64,000 nt of DNA from assembly GCA_964059195.1 (NCBI GenBank), contig CAXKWD010000002.1, positions 154,521,042-154,585,041 on the forward strand. Direction: 5' to 3'. Position 1 is the first letter of the stretch, and each line of letters begins with the position of its first letter. This document shows positions 46,210 to 56,745 of this stretch, piece by piece. The position numbers and the translations under genes were made by a program. The notes beneath the pieces were generated by a model, which saw nothing but the letters and a program-made list of their open reading frames with translations, was not told the origin of the DNA and ran no database searches. Source of the stretch: Ectobius pallidus. Taxonomy: Eukaryota; Arthropoda; Insecta; Blattodea; Ectobiidae.

Positions 46210-46761
46210 AAAAAGTCGCTTGTTTTTTATTTTACATAATTAACCACACATGTTTTTTGAAGTTAATCTTATACCAAATTGTACCTTAAGATGTATATTT
46301 TCTCAAATGAAAATGGACATAAGTTAGCTGATTACTCTTGACTACTTGGTATTAAAGAGTGTTAAAATCATACTAAAAATGGCAAAAAAAAAAGTAACTC
46401 TACGCAATAAATACTGGTAGGTAACTTAAATCGACAGATTTTATACGTGAAACCACTTCTGATACACCTAAGTCCTTAATATTCAGAGAATTTGAGGTTT
46501 AAAACTTATATTTGACTACTCAGTTACAATAATTTTATAACTTCTCTCTTTGAGAGAAAAATTCCCATATTTTATGAAATGGCTGAATACTACTTTTACA
46601 TGTGTAAGTAATGAATAAATTTAAAAAAAAAATAGTAAGACAAATTGAAAAGAAAATTAAATACAATATGTTACATTTACTGCCCTTTGCTGTCCGTAAC
46701 AGTGTCGTGAGTAGGCTATTTCAAAATTTCATCATAATAACACAGCATCAGGTTTACTTAC

Positions 46762-47003
46762 TTTTGAATATCCTGGGTCTTTTTGGCATTGATAGGAACT
46801 TTTCCCTCGCAGTATGCTTTCTCTTGGGGCATTGTGCAAAGAAGTGTCAACTGAGGATTTCCAAGATTGAATTTGTGCTTCACTGGAGAATTAATGAGGA
46901 TAGCAGTTTGAACTACCCCTGGCCTGTCACTGAAATATCTGAACTCTTCGAAGGAAGCTGGAGTGAAATTTTGCTTTTTATTTCTTCCAATGTGAACTTT
47001 CAA
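46762..47003 (-). CDS. Internal exon of the same unrecognised host gene
   Basis: The minus strand is bounded by an acceptor ATTCAG (47003/47004) and a perfect donor AA|GTAAGT (46762/46761). It is open throughout and reads LKVHIGRNKKQNFTPASFEE, FRYFSDRPGVVQTAILINSP and LTLLCTMPQEKAYCEGKVPI. No transposon family motif is seen. The proximity, strand and splice signals link it to 45909-46159. Upstream exons would lie to the right, where transposons now crowd the region. Confidence 0.55.
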
Positions 47004-47984
47004 CTGAATTATTAGTTTTTTTGAAGTCATCGAAATTGAAAATATCATCTTGTTCTACTGGCAATAAGCTCTATAGAGCCAATCCATGTGAATGTGGACA
47101 AAGGTGGTTACATCTTTTTTTTACGTGACATAGACATGTTATATATCAAAGTAAAGGTAAAAGACTGTAGAATTTGAAAATAGATTCACAATTCTATTAA
47201 ATTAAAGGTATCTATATAATAACAACTGCTGAAATGTGTATTTTTTTCGTTGACTGAAATTTATAATTTAACATGTTGGCTAGTACTGCATTATACTCAT
47301 GGAATCAGAGATTTGCTGCAATTTTTAATTTCATCCACTAAAGCACAAATAAGTGAAGATTTTGTCATCATAAAACAAATTTTTAAGATGAGTTTCAGTG
47401 AAGATATTCATCAAATCAATTTTCAAGGTACCCTTGTCACACCCGTCACAAAAAACATGTAATAGTTTGGGTAGAAAGCCAAGTAATCATTGTATAAAAT
47501 GGAAACTTGGTAAAAGTTAAGATATTTCAATACAGAAGACACACCTAAAATATAATTTTGAAATGCCTACTATTTTGGCTTAATTTTGATGTGACGGGTG
47601 TGACACATGTTGCGTGACGGGTGTGACATATGTTGCGTGACGGGTGTGACACTTATGGAAAATGCCTTTTGCAGCTTTTGTATAGTGATCATTTCATGCA
47701 GATGTTGAATAAATCATATGTTTTCATTATTACTATCTTTTAAATGGCTCTTGGACTTCCGTGGTACAGAACAGAACTTCGTAGTTTGCAAGACAAAGAA
47801 ACTATGATCTACCAGCTTTGGCTATGGATGACACGGATGACTGGTGGAAATGTCACAAATGTTTTAATGGTGGTAAAGAAGTGAGGTAAAGATCTAGTGA
47901 TCCCTATAGAGGCCATGAAAGCTTTTAGGATTGAAACGTTAAACCTCCAACAATTTTAGACTTTTAGCACATGAAGGTGGTAAG

Positions 47985-48651
47985 ACATATTAAAACACAT
48001 GAAGTCCAAGCTTTCCAACTGTGTCACTTATTTAAAAATTGCACACACACTAAAAATCTTAAGACAGGTCTTTCAAGGTTAGGCTCCAAGAGCACAATAG
48101 AGACATTCGTAATTCGAAAACAAACACGGGGTTAAGTCAACATATGGTTACGTTAAAACATAATATCAAAGACCTAGAGGTTGTAAAAGTTGAGAATGAC
48201 CTTATCAAGAGGAAGATTTGTGAAGCCGTTCACATTGCGATGAATCATGGTAATTGTGTTAATAACTACGAGGGCGATTTGGGTGAGGAATGGATTGGTG
48301 TTATTCGCAGAATGGTTCATAATAACGTTGGCCTAAAAATTAATTGTCAGGTTGGTGAAGTTCCGGAATCTGAGTTCATGATTCCCATGGATTGGATCTC
48401 TAGATTTAAACGTTACTCTATGTTTCGTCCTGACATGAAACCATCTGCATCTGTGCGCATTTCGGGTGAAACTGCGCAACCCCCCCCCTCTGTTGATGAC
48501 GCAGACGTAGAGGGAGTTTCTTCATGTGACCCAGCAAACCTTCTTACCAGTGCCTGAGGAAGATCGGCTGGTGCCGGTCGAAACGTAGCGGTTATGTATG
48601 TGCTGTTTTTATCCACTGTCTTAAGATTTTTAGTGTGTGTGCAATTTTTAA
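47985..48651 (+). mobile_element. Truncated Penelope-like element with 14-bp target duplication
   Basis: The insertion is bounded by the direct repeat ATGAAGGTGGTAAG (47971-47984 and 48652-48665). Inside, a 35-bp sequence at 48033-48067 is the exact reverse complement of 48616-48650 (for example GCACACACACTAAAAATC). The 3' part reads TGAGGAAGATCGG...GGTCGAAACGT, a form common after Penelope-like ORFs. Inverted terminal pieces are a known habit of these elements. Confidence 0.75.
48144..48557 (+). pseudogene. Penelope-like element ORF, C-terminal tail
   Basis: 137 codons, open. NDLIKRKICEAVHIAMNHGN resembles the segment that follows the GIY-YIG endonuclease in Penelope-like proteins (RKIKEAIHI-type helix), and further on EEWIGVIRRMV matches the W-containing end. 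The reverse transcriptase and endonuclease are absent because the insertion is 5'-truncated. It cannot have the same origin as 2-435, which ends before the part seen here. Confidence 0.65.
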
Positions 48652-48665
48652 ATGAAGGTGGTAAG

Positions 48666-48890
48666 GTTGTCAGTCTTATGCACTGGCTGCCTTTACCCCA
48701 GAATTGCTTCTGGTACCCATTTCTGTTAGAAGATGAGTTGACCTCAGGGCCATAGTGCCAGCAGAAGAATTAGGCCAATTGAAAAATCTCAAAAACCTCA
48801 TCAGGAATTGAACCTGTGCCCTTCAGGTTTGTAGCACAGTGCCTCAACCAGCAGCATGACATTGTACCCCAATAAAGAAGTGAGAGTGAT
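48666..48890 (-). repeat. tRNA-derived SINE-like sequence
   Basis: On the minus strand GCTGGTTGAGGCACTGTGC (box A-like) is followed about 35 bp later by GGTTCAATTCC (box B), then a non-tRNA body ending near 48666. It lacks a foldable acceptor stem, so it is a SINE head rather than a tRNA gene. Confidence 0.55.
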
Positions 48891-49398
48891 AGCCTAATTA
48901 ATTTTGTGCCTGATTTCTGTACTGGTAACTGTGTGTCTTAGAACTGCTAAGAAATTCAGACAGACAGTACCTCTAACAGCTGATGAAATGAGTAGGCCTA
49001 CATGGAAACAAATGAAGGAGAACAGATAGAAAAACAATCAGCCAATCTAAATATAGCTACACAATATTATTTTTGTATGAGAGACAACAAAAATGTCCTG
49101 GTGACAAGAATAACCAGATCCACATCAATTCAGTAAAAGTTTGTGAAGAGCTCAGGCTTCCAAGTAGTCCAGGATTTTAGAATAGAGGACAACGAAAACT
49201 GCCTAACTAGTACCGGAGGAACATTTTACTTCACAACTTTACACAAACCTGTTAAAAATATGGACAGAGTGGAAAAAAGACTAACAAGGGAATTCTTTTT
49301 TATGCTGAGATCATGTGCTGGGATTCCCCAGGATTGGTATATTATCACAAAAAACTTTCATGAAATTCAAGCAAAATGGTACAGAGGCAGAAGGTGCA

Positions 49399-49693
49399 AA
49401 GTGTGGTTAGCGTTGCAGATTACAAATCCATCGGCCCAGGTTCGATCCCCGGTACCACCTCGAATTTTTCTGAGGTAGGGAGGTCTGGTAGGGATACATT
49501 CAGCCTCGTGATTCAAATTGAGGAGCTACTTGATAGAGAAGTAGCGTGTCCGGTCATGAAAACCACCATTAATGACCGTGGGTGTCGGAATGCTGACCAC
49601 ATGCCCCCCAATCCTACCATCTGCCTATGGTAGATGATGCAACGGTCGGGTGGTAGGCCAAGTCCCTCCAGGGATGGAGTTTAGTTTAGTTTA
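49399..49693 (+). repeat. tRNA-derived SINE, copy 1
   Basis: Box A-like TGGTTAGCGTTGC and box B GGTTCGATCCC head a ~290-bp repeat with body words GAGGTAGGGAGGTCTGG, GAGGAGCTACTTGATAGA and TCGGGTGGTAGGCCAAGTCC, ending in (TTTAG)n. The second copy is at 62172. It would be transcribed by RNA polymerase III and moved by a LINE. Confidence 0.85.
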
Positions 49694-50520
49694 AGTCTCG
49701 GTTATAAGTTGATGTTGTCCCATCCGACATGTCACACCCGTCACGTCACACCCGTCACACTGATGAAGTAAATTTTCAATAACTATATAAATATGTTTGT
49801 AAAATCTAATTATGCATTTCAGTATGTTTATCAGTCCTCTTACTTGAAAAAATAAAACAAATATAGTGAAGCTAATCAATTCACAGAAATTTCAATTAAA
49901 CCTACATAAGAAAAAACCTTTGTCCAATTATGGTCACACCCGTCACATGCACAATATATTTTCCAGCTCAAGCATACAGCCTTGAAAAAAACATTAGATC
50001 ATATTTTGTACTTCCAATGGGTTGGTATGTTAACACAAAAAACTTTGATGACATTCCTGCAATATGGTTCAGAGGTAGAAAGAAATAAGTGTAATGAAAT
50101 CTGTCCAAATGTCACACCCGTCACTATGGATTGGCTCTTTATGGGTTATTCTCCAGAAAAGGCCAGATTCATGTCGCAATTGATTTTCTGGTGTAAAATA
50201 AGTATTTATGGATCATGAATTATTATGATAAATTACATTGAAAAAAGGTCTATTTGATCCCATAGTCCACTTTTTAAACAAAAGTTACAATTTTCTGCAT
50301 TTTAGGGCACAGTATGTGAAATCTCATCTCCGTGTCATGTCCCCATGCCTGACTTGTCATTTTCATTCTTTCATAATTCAACAGACTTTAATTTTTATTC
50401 CATTTTAGTGTTCTAACAAGAACAAACAGCTCAAAAATGAGTCATTAATAACTGAAAAGAAAATATATCATTTTGTAAAGACAATTTTTTGCACTAAACA
50501 TCCTTGTCCCAAAGTGAGAC

Positions 50521-50895
50521 TTCACCTCCGTGAACCAATATAAATGTTCGATTATTTCCACAGAGATGGCACTGTAGTCTTTCTATTTTCCTTGGACTCC
50601 AACTTTTGGCAGTTTTCTTATCATTTATATAAAGCCAAGCTGTCAGTGTGCTTTTAAGTGTTGCTTTGTTTGTGTAAAAGGCCTAAATTCAGAGTTGGTA
50701 ATTGGACTTTCTCACCTCCGTTACCTACACTCAACGGTAAAGTTGTATGTTTTTATATTTACTTTTGCTATAAATTATAATAATAAGGATTGCAACGTTA
50801 AACTCTAGAACTGAGATTTTTCTAATCTCAAATATTCCCAAGCTGTTTGACAAATTAGAGAAAAATCTCACCTTGTTTACCCTCACCTCCGTTAC
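50521..50895. repeat. Copies of the 14-mer CTCACCTCCGTTAC and variants
   Basis: Copies at 50711-50724 and 50882-50895, with variants at 50521 (TTCACCTCCGTGAAC) and near 50323. Next to the last is GAGTCCTATCCATGGAGGTG (50906-50925), which resembles the AGAGCCAATCCAT terminus. This probably marks one end of a third subfamily of the same transposon type. Confidence 0.7.
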
Positions 50896-51188
50896 TGTTA
50901 CTCTCGAGTCCTATCCATGGAGGTGTAATTAATGTTGTAATTGATGACATATTTAACTGTCTGCATTTATTATTTTTGTTTAAAGAAGATACTGGTATAG
51001 CCTAATAATTTATGACAATATATCATGTTTTGATTGAAAGTTTTGATTTTAAGGTGATAATCTATTTTAACATAGATAAAAATAAGTAAAAAGTTGTGTG
51101 TTAATCCATTTGTATGGTAATAAATATTGTTCTTTTTCATGATAATATTTAATACAGTAAATAAAATCTAATTCTCGCATAACTTCTA

Positions 51189-51899
51189 CAGTGTGTCCCA
51201 CGCAAGAGTTGGCCAATCATGCGGGTTTCTGCGTCGCGCCGACTACAGCTCTAACTCCTGAGCGAGCAGGTGAAATATCTACGCTAATAAAGCCGCTAAT
51301 GGCGTTATGATTCAGGTTCTCACATTAACAGTTGGAATTACAATGAAAATAACCACGTACCTCATCACAAGAGATGTTGGAAATGTTCTCCTCTTGCATC
51401 CACACAACACTGGCACCTTTTTAAGAAATTTTCTTTCACGCGCATAAGTTCAGCTTCCGAGATAGAATTAATTTCTCTTGTGATATTGTCTTTATTTTCT
51501 TCTAATGTATGGGAAATTGACTTTACATTTTATTTTTAAAGTTTCCCCATAAATAATATTCACATACTGTTAGAAGAACTTAAAGACAATATCACATAGG
51601 CTTATCACAAGAGAAATGAACTCTGTCTTGGAAGCTGAACTTATGCGCGTGAAAGAAAATGTCCTAAAATGGTGTCAGTGTTGTGTGGATGCGAGAGGAG
51701 AACATTTCCAACATCTCTTGTGATGAGGTAAGTGTTTATTTTCATTGTAATTTTAACCGTAAATGTGAGAACCTGATTCATAACACCGATCGCGGCTTCA
51801 TTAGCGTAGATATTTCACCTGATCGCTCGGGAGTTGGAGCTGTGCCCACCGCGCCGCAGGAACCCGCGTCATTGGCCAACTCTTCCGTGGGACACACTG
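51189..51899. mobile_element. Palindromic TA-flanked MITE, copy 1
   Basis: About 711 bp that folds almost entirely on itself, with arms meeting near 51540. Termini CAGTGTGTCCCACGCAAGAG and complement lie between TA dinucleotides (51187-51188 and 51900-51901). The arms contain GCCAATNAYGCGGGTTTCTGCG and ATCACAAGAGATGTTGG. The TA duplication and CAGTG terminus suggest Tc1/mariner mobilisation. Open frames inside the arms are by-products. Confidence 0.85.
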
Positions 51900-51919
51900 T
51901 ATATAACGACTATTTCTTA

Positions 51920-53320
51920 CTATTTTTTTACCTCCATGAATGTGCCATTTTCTAACCTTGTTAATTTAATGCAAAATACACTCGGTAAGTAGGGCAAGTA
52001 CCTCAGTAGTACTCTGCAGAAAGAAATATTACATAAAAAAATTACATGGTCCAAAATAAAAAATAATTTTAAAAAATTCTGACATTGAAATCTGTCCTTT
52101 TTTGAAGAATGACCCTCATACTCTCTGGGCATGTACACTCTGTCAATCTTATTAATTTTTTTCTTAAAAATGCTGAAATTCCTGTCACAAGGCAGAATAG
52201 AATATCCGTATTCAGGAATCTGTGTGTTAAGGTGTGGAACCTTCCTGTAATGTTAATGCCAAGCAGAACCTAACCATGGTGTGGTTTTTGTTCTGACCAG
52301 GACAGCCATCAGAAAATAAGTTCAGATCCTTGACACTCTGTGGAATGTAGTGCTGCACATAGTGGTACAGGAAGGAACAAACATCATTAGCACCCTTTTT
52401 GCCTTGTCCAGGTCATGATATAAGTATAGGCTACTATAGACTTCCCAGTTCGTAGATCATGCACATTGAAAACATTTACCCACAGCTGATGTAGGTAAAA
52501 TGTAAAATGTCTCTTGCACTGGAATGTTCGGGAGTGGGAGATTTTGCATAAAATCAAATGCTATGGCCCCTACAGCTTCTCTTTGACTATCCGCCCTGTA
52601 GTCCTTTCGGGACTTATAAAATTTTCTACTTCTGCATTTAAATGTACATCCAATTCAGCTTTTGCTACATGTTGTACATTTTCATTAATGTGGGGGCTTT
52701 TCAGTTTGGCATTTAGTTCTTCACACAATGAACAAGTGTCTATCTGTGGCCTTCCAAATCTATAGTTGTAATTTTGGCGGAAATATTCCCTATAATAATA
52801 ATATTTTACTGTAGAATCGGGATACTTGGTACTGTAGAGATCATACCCTACATTGATTTTACAGTAAGGCGAGCATCTAAATAATAAACTTCTTTGCCAG
52901 CGTAATGAGAAGATCTAAGAGGGAAGGACTTAATATGATTGTCTATGGATTTCTGAATTACATCAGAAACTTTATTTACAGCAGGAGTCATACCATGTCT
53001 ATCCTTGGGCATTTCTCCCTGAACTAGGGTGCGACTTATATTGTACACTCTCTTCTTACCAACAGCATGCATGCTAAGGAAGGCTTTCAGACAAACACTC
53101 TTTCTTTTGAGAGTCACACATTATGAAGTAATTAAAACTTGAACTATGCTGTTTTCGTTCCTCTCCCTCTGATTTCCTGAACCTGTGCTGTTTTACAGGA
53201 GCTGCTTCTATGAAACCACGTAAATAAATATCTTGTGTATTTTTATTTGGTAGATCAAGAAACTTTATTAGGACCATGTTTCTTTCATCTTCATTTATGC
53301 CCTCAAAACATTTCTTCTTA
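51920..53320 (-). pseudogene. Spliced transposase-like gene, exon 2 and downstream relics
   Basis: Minus strand. From the acceptor TTTGTAG (boundary 53323/53324) it reads CKKKCFEGINEDERNMVLIKF, then QDIYLRGFIEAAPVKQHRFR, then VCLKAFLSMHAVGKKRVYNI and HIKSFPLRSSHYAGKEVYYL. After frameshifts and stops come NLPLPNIPVQETFY, HQLWVNVFNVHD and CDRNFSIFKKK...DRVYMPREYEGH. This order belongs to an insect transposon protein family that I cannot assign to a named superfamily. The many shifts make it non-functional. Confidence 0.65.
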
Positions 53321-53398
53321 CACCTACAAATTAAAATATAAAAATCGGTACTCCCATTCAGTAGGACCCACGCCTATTAACATAATAAGAATAGAACA

Positions 53399-53481
53399 AA
53401 AATGTCTCTTGCACTGGAATGTTTGGAAGTGGGAGATTTTGCATAAAATCAAATGCTATGGCCCCTACAGCTTCACTTTAT
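53399..53481 (-). repeat. Exon-derived duplicate inside an intron
   Basis: About 83 bp nearly identical to 52502-52585, the stretch encoding NLPLPNIPVQETF further down the same gene. It lies within the intron 53324-53492, in the same orientation. Confidence 0.8.
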
Positions 53482-53492
53482 TAGTTACTAAC

Positions 53493-53719
53493 CTGCAATC
53501 ATCTCCTACTTTCTTTTCACTGATATGTTGTCCCCCATGATTTACATATTCCAGACCTTTGACAATAGTGTTTTTAATAACTTTTCTTTTATGGAGTGTT
53601 TCATTTCGTTTCCTTTTTTGGAGACATTTCTCACAAAATATAAACAACACTAGCCTTTTACACTTAGAACAAGCACTGTCATTGATGTGATAAAGCATTG
53701 ATGTGAGACAATAATGCAA
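53493..53719 (-). pseudogene. Spliced transposase-like gene, exon 1
   Basis: The minus-strand frame contains CEKCLQKRKRNETLHKRK, KGLEYVNHGGQHISEKK and ends GDDC with a donor CAG|GTTAGT at 53493/53492. Joining to 53323 gives GDDCR-CKKKCFE in frame, a Cys-rich segment expected in this family. The intron is 169 bp. Sequence upstream towards 53849 and beyond the hAT at 53850-57533 may hold more of the N-terminus. Confidence 0.65.
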
Positions 53720-53959
53720 GTCAGGTCTCCTGCACTACGGCAAAGACATGCAGCGCTAAAAGGTGTGTTGTCAGTGACAAAACACTTTCTTCCTCTGTAT
53801 GTGCTGATATGACTTCCGACTTCTAGCACAAAGAGTGGTCTGATAAAATCAGGGTTGTTATGAAAAAAGCCGGCTTGATTTTAACCGGCCGGTTTTAACC
53901 GGTTTTATCCACTTGAAAAAAGCCAGGCAATTTTATCCGGATAAAATCAAATTGAATAA

Positions 53960-55320
53960 AAATAATGGAAGTTTCTTTCATGTTTTTATTTCCAAACATC
54001 ATAAATTTAAGTTACAAGCTCAGAACCTGTAGTAGGCCTACTTAGGACTACTGAGTGCAAATGCAGAGCTACCAGTTTTATCCACTTGAAAAAAGCCAGG
54101 CCGGATAAAATCAAATTGAATAAAAATAATTCAAGTTTCTTTCATGTTTTTATTTCCAAACATCATAAATTTAAAAGTTACAAGCTCAGAACCTGTAGTA
54201 GGCCTACTGAGTGCAAATGAAGAGCTACCAGTTTTATCCACCTGAAAAAAGCCAGGCCGGATAAAATCAAATTGAATAAAAATAATTGAAGTTTCTTACA
54301 TGCTTTTATTTCCAAACATCACAAATTTAAAAGTTACAAGCTCAGAGTCTGTAATACTTACTGAGTGCAAATGCAGAGCTACCAGTTTTATCCACTTGAA
54401 AAAAGCCAGGCCGGATAAAATCAAATTGAATGAAAATAATTGAAGTTTCTTTCATGTTTTTATTTCCAAACATCACAAATTTAAAAGTTACAAGCTCAGA
54501 ACCTGTAGTAGGCCTACTTAGGCCTACTGAGTGCAAATGAAGAGCTACCAGTTTTATCCACTTGAAAAAGCCAGGCCGGATAAAATCAAATTGAATAAAA
54601 ATAATTGAAGTTTCTTACATGCTTTTATTTCCAAACATAACAAATTTAAAAGTTTCAAGCTCAGAACCTGTAGTAGGCCTACTTAGGCCTACTGAGTGCA
54701 AATGCAGAGCTACCAGTCTTTTCCACTTGAAAAATGCCAGGCATTTTATCTGGATAAAATCAAATTGAGTAAAAATAATTGAAGTTTCTTTCATGTTCTT
54801 ATTTCCAAACATCACAAATTTAAAAGATACAAGCTCAGAACCTGTAGTAGGCCTACTGAGTGCAAATGCAGCGCTACCAGTTTTATCCACTTGAAAAAAG
54901 CCAGGCATTTTATCCGGCTATAATCAAATTGAATAAAAACAACTGAAGTTCCTTTCATGTTTAAATTTCCAAAGATCACAAATTTAAAAGTTACAAGCTC
55001 AGAACCTGTAGTAGGCCTCAGTTTTATCCACTTGAAAAAAGCCAGACATTTTATCCGGCTAAAATCAAATTGGATAAAAATAATTGAAGTTCCTTTCTTG
55101 TTTTTATTTCCAAGCATCACAAATTTAAAAGTTACAAGCTCAGAACCTGTAGTAGGCCTACTGAGTGCAAATGCAGAGCTACCAGTCTTATCCACTTGAA
55201 AAATGCCAGGCATTTTATCTGGATAAAATCAAATTGAGTAAAAATAATTGAAGTTTCTTTCATGTTCTTATTTCCAAACATCACAAATTTAAAAGATACA
55301 AGCTCAGAAACCTAAAATTG
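53960..55320. repeat. ~160-bp tandem array within the hAT element
   Basis: About nine units (142-177 bp), each with TTTATTTCCAAACATCACAA, AAGCTCAGAACCTGTAGTAGG, GAGTGCAAATGCAGAGCTACC and a TTTTATCCGGATAAAATC palindrome. The palindrome resembles the element's own subterminal TTTTAGCCGGCTAAAAT, so the array may have grown from an end. Confidence 0.85.
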
Positions 55321-55339
55321 TATTTAGTGTAATTTAATA

Positions 55340-55949
55340 CAGTGGGTCTCATGCAAGAGTTGGCCAATGACACGGGTTTCTGCGTCGCAGCGGGCACAGC
55401 AAATAAAGCCGCGATCGGTGTAATGATTCAGGTTCTCACATTTACAGTTAAAATTACAATGAAAATAACCACATACCTCATCACAAGAGATGTTAAAAAT
55501 GTCCTGCTCTTGCATCCACACAATACTGGCACCATTTTAGGAAATTTTCTTTTACGCGCATTAAGTTCAGCTTCTGAAATAGAGTTAATTTTTCTTGTTG
55601 AAGTTTCCCCATAAATAATAGTCACATGCTGTTAGAAGAACTTAAAAACAATATCACAAGAGAAATTAACTCTGTCTCGGAAGCTGAAATTATGCGTGTG
55701 AAAGAAAATTTCCTGAAAAGGTGCCAGTATTGTGTGGATGCAAGAGAAGAACATTTCCAGCAGCTCTTGTGATGAGGTATGTGGTTATTTTCATTGTAAT
55801 TTTAACTGTAAATATGAGAACCTGAATCATTACACCAATCGCGGCTTTATTTACGTAGATATTTCACCCGATCGCTCGGGAGTTGGAGCTGTGCCCGCCG
55901 CTTCGCAGAATCCCATGTCATTTGGCCAACTCTTGCGTGGGACTCACTG
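55340..55949. mobile_element. Palindromic TA-flanked MITE, copy 2
   Basis: About 610 bp, same family as 51189-51899. Termini CAGTGGGTCTCATGCAAGAG and CAACTCTTGCGTGGGACTCACTG lie between TA (55338-55339 and 55950-55951). It is nested in the hAT element. Confidence 0.85.
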
Positions 55950-55985
55950 TACCACTTCACTGTGTAATTCCCAGCAATAGTTAAT

Positions 55986-56587
55986 TACTGTATTTACTCC
56001 AATATAATGCACCCTCGAATTTAATGCGCACCCTGATTTTGAAACTTAAAATCATAAAAAAAGAGTTTGTTAGCGAATGTAATGCGCATCAATAGGATAT
56101 TTTATTTGGAATTTTGTCTTAGTATTTATAGAATAATGAACCAACACATATACAGTTAACTGCCAGTTTTAGGCCTACAAGTAGACCTATAGGCATGGCT
56201 CATCAATATTCACTGATGTGTTCATCACTGGAATCCTCGGAGGTGCTTATTTTTATTGCTAAATGGACAAACAAAATGTTAAATGCATGTTTCACAATAA
56301 AAGCTGATACCACTCTTAAATGAGTTTAAAATCGACAATGCACAATATTCCACATTTGCACTATAGAACTGACAAAAACTATTTTTTCATTATGTTTCAG
56401 AAATTAAATTTCATATGGTGTAGGCTAACGATAAAATGAACGAAGTCGAGAATTATAGCAGTGCCTTGTTATGTAGATCATTATTACCTCCGACCTACGA
56501 AACGGATTTGTACTAGAATTTAACGCGCACCTCAGTATTGAAATCTACAAATGGACAAAAATTATTCAAGTAAATATGGTAAATTCA
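55986..56587. mobile_element. Possible TIR MITE
   Basis: TACTGTATTTACTCCAATAT at the left and the complement of ATTATTCAAGTAAATATGGTA at the right are imperfect inverted repeats, both followed inward by GAATTTAAYGCGCACC-like words. It overlaps the end of the hAT coding remnant, so the right boundary is uncertain. Confidence 0.45.
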
Positions 56588-56745
56588 CCATTCATCATAA
56601 GACTCTTGCATATTTGCTTTATTCTGCCTGTTGATGTATACAAGCTTCTGGGCTTTTTCATTGCCTAGTCTGTTTCTCAATTTTGTTTGTATTAACCCAA
56701 GTGAAGAAAATACTCTTTCGATTGATGCAGAACTGGCTGGCTGGC
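56585..56745 (-). pseudogene. hAT transposase C-terminal dimerisation region
   Basis: The minus-strand frame reads SSASIERVFSSLGLIQTKLR, then NRLGNEKAQKLVYINRQNK, and stops at 56585-56587. The S-x-ERVFS and RNRLG-EKA-KLVYI motifs are diagnostic of the hAT C-terminal domain. Nothing of the catalytic region is recognised upstream, so this is a relic. It belongs to a different hAT lineage from the ZMYM1-like copy at 38493. Confidence 0.8.

Larger units (their letters stand above)
47436..50124. repeat. Eight copies of the 14-mer GTCACACCCGTCAC
   Basis: Copies at 47436, 47591, 47614, 47637, 49731, 49745, 49933 and 50111. Three at 47591-47650 are spaced exactly 23 bp apart and inverted relative to the others; two at 49731-49758 are back to back. 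All copies are identical over 14 bases despite the decayed surroundings. They may bind the transposase or a host factor. Confidence 0.85.
47075..50138. mobile_element. DNA transposon with AGAGCCAATCCAT termini and GTCACACCCGTCAC motifs
   Basis: The left end AGAGCCAATCCATGTGAATG (47075) and right end, whose reverse complement is AGAGCCAATCCATAGTGACG (50138), define about 3.06 kb. Eight copies of GTCACACCCGTCAC or its complement lie inside. The flanking four bases are CTAT and TTAT, not a perfect duplication. A coding scrap at about 49990-50086 reads NTKNFDDIPAIWFRGRKK. It is interrupted by a Penelope-like fragment and two SINE-like sequences. The terminal style resembles the element at 58009; assignment to a named superfamily (Sola-like is one possibility) is uncertain. 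Confidence 0.65.

Noticed and set aside
48666..48890. tRNA gene
   Set aside because: Box A and box B are present, but there is no paired acceptor stem and the sequence continues into a SINE-like body. The same applies to 49399 and 62172.
51683..51955. 90-codon frame in the palindromic MITE
   Set aside because: The same frame recurs in the opposite arm and in copy 2 with shifts. It follows from the palindrome.
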